From positions 1 through 64,000 of the forward strand of contig JBCFBK010000001.1 in assembly GCA_038562555.1 (NCBI GenBank): a stretch of 64,000 nucleotides of DNA. The letters are read 5' to 3'. Origin of the DNA: JBCFBK01 sp038562555 (GTDB lineage Bacteria; Bacteroidota; Bacteroidia; Bacteroidales; Prolixibacteraceae). Below are positions 61,355-64,000 of this stretch, piece by piece. Under the pieces are notes generated by a model. That model saw only the letters and a list, made by a program, of their open reading frames with translations. It was not told the DNA's origin and searched no databases. Position 1 is the first letter of the stretch. The number at the start of each line of letters is the position of its first letter. The translations under genes and the position numbers were made by a program.

Positions 61355-62776
61355 CTATCGGCTCCGGACTTGTCCGAAGGTGATATTCATACCCGCTAAG
61401 ATTCCGGCATTCATGTTATTCAACGGAATGCCCTGCGAATTAATCTTCAGCAGCATCTGGTCGGAACCGATAAAAAAGTTAACGCCTCTGGGGTGAAAAT
61501 TGAATATCCACCCCAAGGAAGTCGCCAGGTTAGAAACGCCATAATTTACTGAAAAATCGAACCATGCCGTAGGAGCCATGTTGGCCGAAAGCCGGGCTTC
61601 GGTCCAGGTGTTAAGCTTGTGAAACCGTGTTGTCCACAGGAAACCTGCCGAAAGCCTCCGGTAAAACGGCAGGGTGTATTCAGCACCCAGGTTCAGGTTG
61701 GCTGCAATCATTCTTCTCTCCCCCCCTGTATTCCCCTGGTCGTAGAATTTTGCCAGGTCGCCCAAATCGTCGCCGAGCGCTTCGAGTTGTTCATCAAAAT
61801 CGTTGGACGATTCCTGATCATTTTCATCCGCATCAATATGCTCAAATCCGTCGAAATAGTAGGGTTCGTTCAGTGTTGCACCACGAAGCATATCCCGCCA
61901 TGAAATAAAACCAAGATCGGTGAGCGCCCCTGAAATGGCAAGATCCGGGCTTAGCTGGTAGTCAATGCCCATATCTGCAGCCAGCCCCCAACCGTTTAAC
62001 CCGGAACCGTCTACATCAAATCCTTTAATATGATTGCCCTTTCCATCATCTTCCGTTTTAAAAGAGGCTCCTTTCATTGAACCGAGAATCGTTCCGTTGG
62101 CTATGACTTTCCACTGATCCTGATCCATAGTTACATCGAGTTGCCGGACATGGGCGTCAGCGTAAGCTCCGGCAAACAGGATTTTCAATTTTGCGCCTAT
62201 TGTCAGCTTCCGGGTGATTGCATGAGCATGACCAAAGGCCAGTTCTGCATAACTTTCGGAGATGCTCCGGATATTACGAATCTGATAATCATTTCCTCCA
62301 GGATTGTCCATCCCGGTTTTCATGAAATTGAACAGTTCGTAAGGCAGATTGGTGTCCATGTCGGAACGCGATACCAGTTCGATTGTATTAAAGCCATTCC
62401 ACCCGTAAAAACCAACTCCCAGCAGGGTCACATCGGCATTCATCTGCAGCCGGTTTACATCATGAAGTTTATCCAGAAATTCATCCCGCCCAACGGTGGA
62501 ACTCATAAAAGTTGTCAGTTCATATTCACCCGACGGATCGTCGTACCGATAGATAAAATCGGTAAGTCCCACGTTCCCCTGTGCTGCAATACCTGCATTT
62601 CCCAGACCGGGGACGCTGATGTAATTCCGTTCGCTCATAAAAGCGGGGTTCATGCGGTGACGGGTCGAAACGCCTTCCAAAAACCAGGCCGACCGGAACG
62701 GCTGCGCGTTGACGGCTGTCGACAGGACGCCGCAAAACAGAACCAGGAGATATCCTTTTATTGCTAATCGCTTCAT
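61355..62776 (-). CDS. DUF5723-family outer-membrane beta-barrel protein
   Basis: 473 residues with a signal peptide ending near VNAQPF. It starts the mature part with LEGVSTRHRMNPAFMSERNYISVP, typical of DUF5723, and continues in alternating beta strands (SYAELAFGHAHAITRKLTIGAKLKILF). An acidic loop (HIDADENDQESSNDFDEQLEALGDDLGD, spanning about 315-345) probably faces outward. Function of the family is unknown; it resembles transporters or porin-like barrels of Bacteroidota. It is 33 bp downstream of the partial gene at the right edge and probably in the same operon. Confidence 0.78.
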   Translation of the reverse strand: MKRLAIKGYLLVLFCGVLSTAVNAQPFRSAWFLEGVSTRHRMNPAFMSERNYISVPGLGNAGIAAQGNVGLTDFIYRYDDPSGEYELTTFMSSTVGRDEFLDKLHDVNRLQMNADVTLLGVGFYGWNGFNTIELVSRSDMDTNLPYELFNFMKTGMDNPGGNDYQIRNIRSISESYAELAFGHAHAITRKLTIGAKLKILFAGAYADAHVRQLDVTMDQDQWKVIANGTILGSMKGASFKTEDDGKGNHIKGFDVDGSGLNGWGLAADMGIDYQLSPDLAISGALTDLGFISWRDMLRGATLNEPYYFDGFEHIDADENDQESSNDFDEQLEALGDDLGDLAKFYDQGNTGGERRMIAANLNLGAEYTLPFYRRLSAGFLWTTRFHKLNTWTEARLSANMAPTAWFDFSVNYGVSNLATSLGWIFNFHPRGVNFFIGSDQMLLKINSQGIPLNNMNAGILAGMNITFGQVRSR

Positions 62777-62809
62777 AATTTCATTTCTGTGTACTGATCG
62801 TTCCCGCCT

Positions 62810-64000
62810 TCATTCATTCAGATCAAGGTTTATTCCGCCGGTGACCTTTATGGTCATTCCGGTAAACCGGATGAACTGATTCGCATTAAGTGGTAAGTCA
62901 CTTCCCGTCCGGGAACCGTTTACCGCCGTTATCCGCAGGGCAAGTGCATCCAGGCGGGAAAGATCAGCATCTTTCGATGTAAGGGCTACGATAACAGGCG
63001 TTTTGCTAACTCCTGTGTCGTTTCCGGCGGCAATCAGGCCGGAGACAGACGCAGTTATACCGGTCATTTCTTGCCTGGCAGCGTTGAGGGGCACAACTTC
63101 CAGCTTTAATGATACCGGTATCGAGTTTTCAGCCGTCATCAATACCTGCATATCAACGTTTTTAAGCTTATCAGAAACGTCCGAAAGATCATCAATCAAT
63201 CCGTCGATGGTATCCCTGTAATTCACGTGAAGGGTGTCAAAATGCATTGGGACCATGATTTCATAAGAGCCACTGATTTGCATGGCCTTTGTCAGGTCAA
63301 TATGATGCGTTTGCTCCAGATCGGCATGTGCCGTCATCTCCAGAATGATTGAATCGGGAAGTACCTTCAGCAGGTTCGACAGCGTTTCAATCTGAACGGT
63401 CTCGTATCCTTCCCGTTGAGTGCCCTGGCGCGAAACCAGAAAGTTAGTCTGTGTTGCCTGACCGTCGATTGCAGCTGCATTCACTTTCAATGTTGTCCGT
63501 TCTATTTTTGAGCTTTCAATAACCTGACCCCGTTCATCTTTGGCGTACATCTCAATGTTCAGATTGACCGGCATACCGATTGAATTCCGGATGCTAAGAC
63601 TGATTTGCGGATTATGGACTTCCAGAACGACGTCCTCCTCCTTCAGGAAATCGAGGTCTTCGTCCAGATCCAGCGCCAGTGACTGGCGCACCGTGTCGAC
63701 CTCCGGATCGAGGAGTCCTGTGAATTTCGCTACATGCAGCGGAGCAACCGTGACCACAGGAACAAGCTGAATGTCATTCAACTCACTGATGTCGATCCTG
63801 GCCTCACCGATTTTAAGCGTTCCGGAAATGGCAATCGGAGCGTCCAGGATCAGCCTGTTTTTGCCGTCTATCTGCTGCATCCGCAATCCTTCACCGTTAT
63901 TCATTTTGCTGAAGTCGACTCCGGTTATGGTGAGATCTCTGCTGAACCCCTCATAGGGACTGAATTCGTCTTTTTCGCCGTCAAGCATCAACACCCCTTC
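62810..64000 (-). CDS. Secreted beta-rich protein of unknown function, N-terminus cut by window edge
   Basis: The frame is open from the window edge; the ATG at 63994 is probably internal, since upstream codons also read through. About 396 residues are visible. They alternate hydrophobic beta strands with acidic loops (VEVHNPQISLSIRNSIGMPVNLNIEMY, GSYEIMVPMHFDTLHVNYRD) in a way typical of repeated Ig-like or bactofilin-unrelated adhesin domains. It ends VTGGINLDLNE. I do not recognise the family. Its position before a DUF5723 barrel gene suggests a cell-envelope pair. Confidence 0.7.
   Translation of the reverse strand, partial: EGVLMLDGEKDEFSPYEGFSRDLTITGVDFSKMNNGEGLRMQQIDGKNRLILDAPIAISGTLKIGEARIDISELNDIQLVPVVTVAPLHVAKFTGLLDPEVDTVRQSLALDLDEDLDFLKEEDVVLEVHNPQISLSIRNSIGMPVNLNIEMYAKDERGQVIESSKIERTTLKVNAAAIDGQATQTNFLVSRQGTQREGYETVQIETLSNLLKVLPDSIILEMTAHADLEQTHHIDLTKAMQISGSYEIMVPMHFDTLHVNYRDTIDGLIDDLSDVSDKLKNVDMQVLMTAENSIPVSLKLEVVPLNAARQEMTGITASVSGLIAAGNDTGVSKTPVIVALTSKDADLSRLDALALRITAVNGSRTGSDLPLNANQFIRFTGMTIKVTGGINLDLNE

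Overview
The window comes from a member of the Bacteroidota, probably a glycan-degrading Bacteroidia. The evidence is four SusC-type receptors with three SusD-type lipoproteins in view, a hybrid two-component sensor (HTCS), a FecI/FecR sigma/anti-sigma pair, Bacteroidota-type promoter boxes (TTTG / TAnnTTTG), and many exported DUF-type lipoproteins. Most of the window is accessory polysaccharide-utilisation material. The last 9 kb is more housekeeping in character. I see no rRNA, tRNA, CRISPR array, transposase or phage gene.

Layout: (1) 1-11916, minus strand: an HTCS regulator followed by susC, susD and a second susC cut by the left edge. (2) 12185-18368: an orphan OmpR-type response regulator, a divergent GH2 beta-galactosidase-like enzyme with a YhcH/EbgC-like lipoprotein, an EamA permease and an aldo/keto reductase. 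(3) 18458-29306, plus strand: a fecI-fecR-susC(STN)-susD-GH123/DUF4091-DUF5107 locus. Three of its intergenic gaps are long degenerate arrays of 7-bp units, all in constant phase. (4) 29310-50464, minus strand: a ten-gene operon susC-susD-two surface lipoproteins-GH38-GH92-GH92-phosphomannose isomerase-ROK kinase-MFS permease. It reads as a complete alpha-mannoside utilisation route. A divergent GntR regulator (50850-51578) flanks it, and its likely operator overlaps the susC promoter. (5) 51922-54365: a GH36 alpha-galactosidase, then a decayed fragment that looks like the C-terminus of a GH97 enzyme. (6) 54468-64000: a degenerate GIY-YIG protein, a SPOR lipoprotein, an aminotransferase-fold protein without its PLP lysine, recO, an XTP/dITP pyrophosphatase, a doxX-dsrE-soxB-like operon headed by a 125-bp nested palindrome, a small exported protein, a DUF5723 outer-membrane protein and a partial secreted protein.

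How the genes work together: in the mannoside locus, SusC/SusD and the two lipoproteins would capture glycans at the surface. GH38 and the two GH92 enzymes would release mannose. The MFS permease would import it, the ROK kinase would phosphorylate it, and the isomerase would give fructose-6-phosphate. The GntR protein, through its UTRA domain, probably senses a sugar phosphate. The fecI/fecR locus would be induced through its own STN-bearing receptor.

The observations most worth following up are the heptad arrays, the aminotransferase without a PLP lysine, the 125-bp palindrome before doxX, and the SoxB-like operon that lacks other sox genes.
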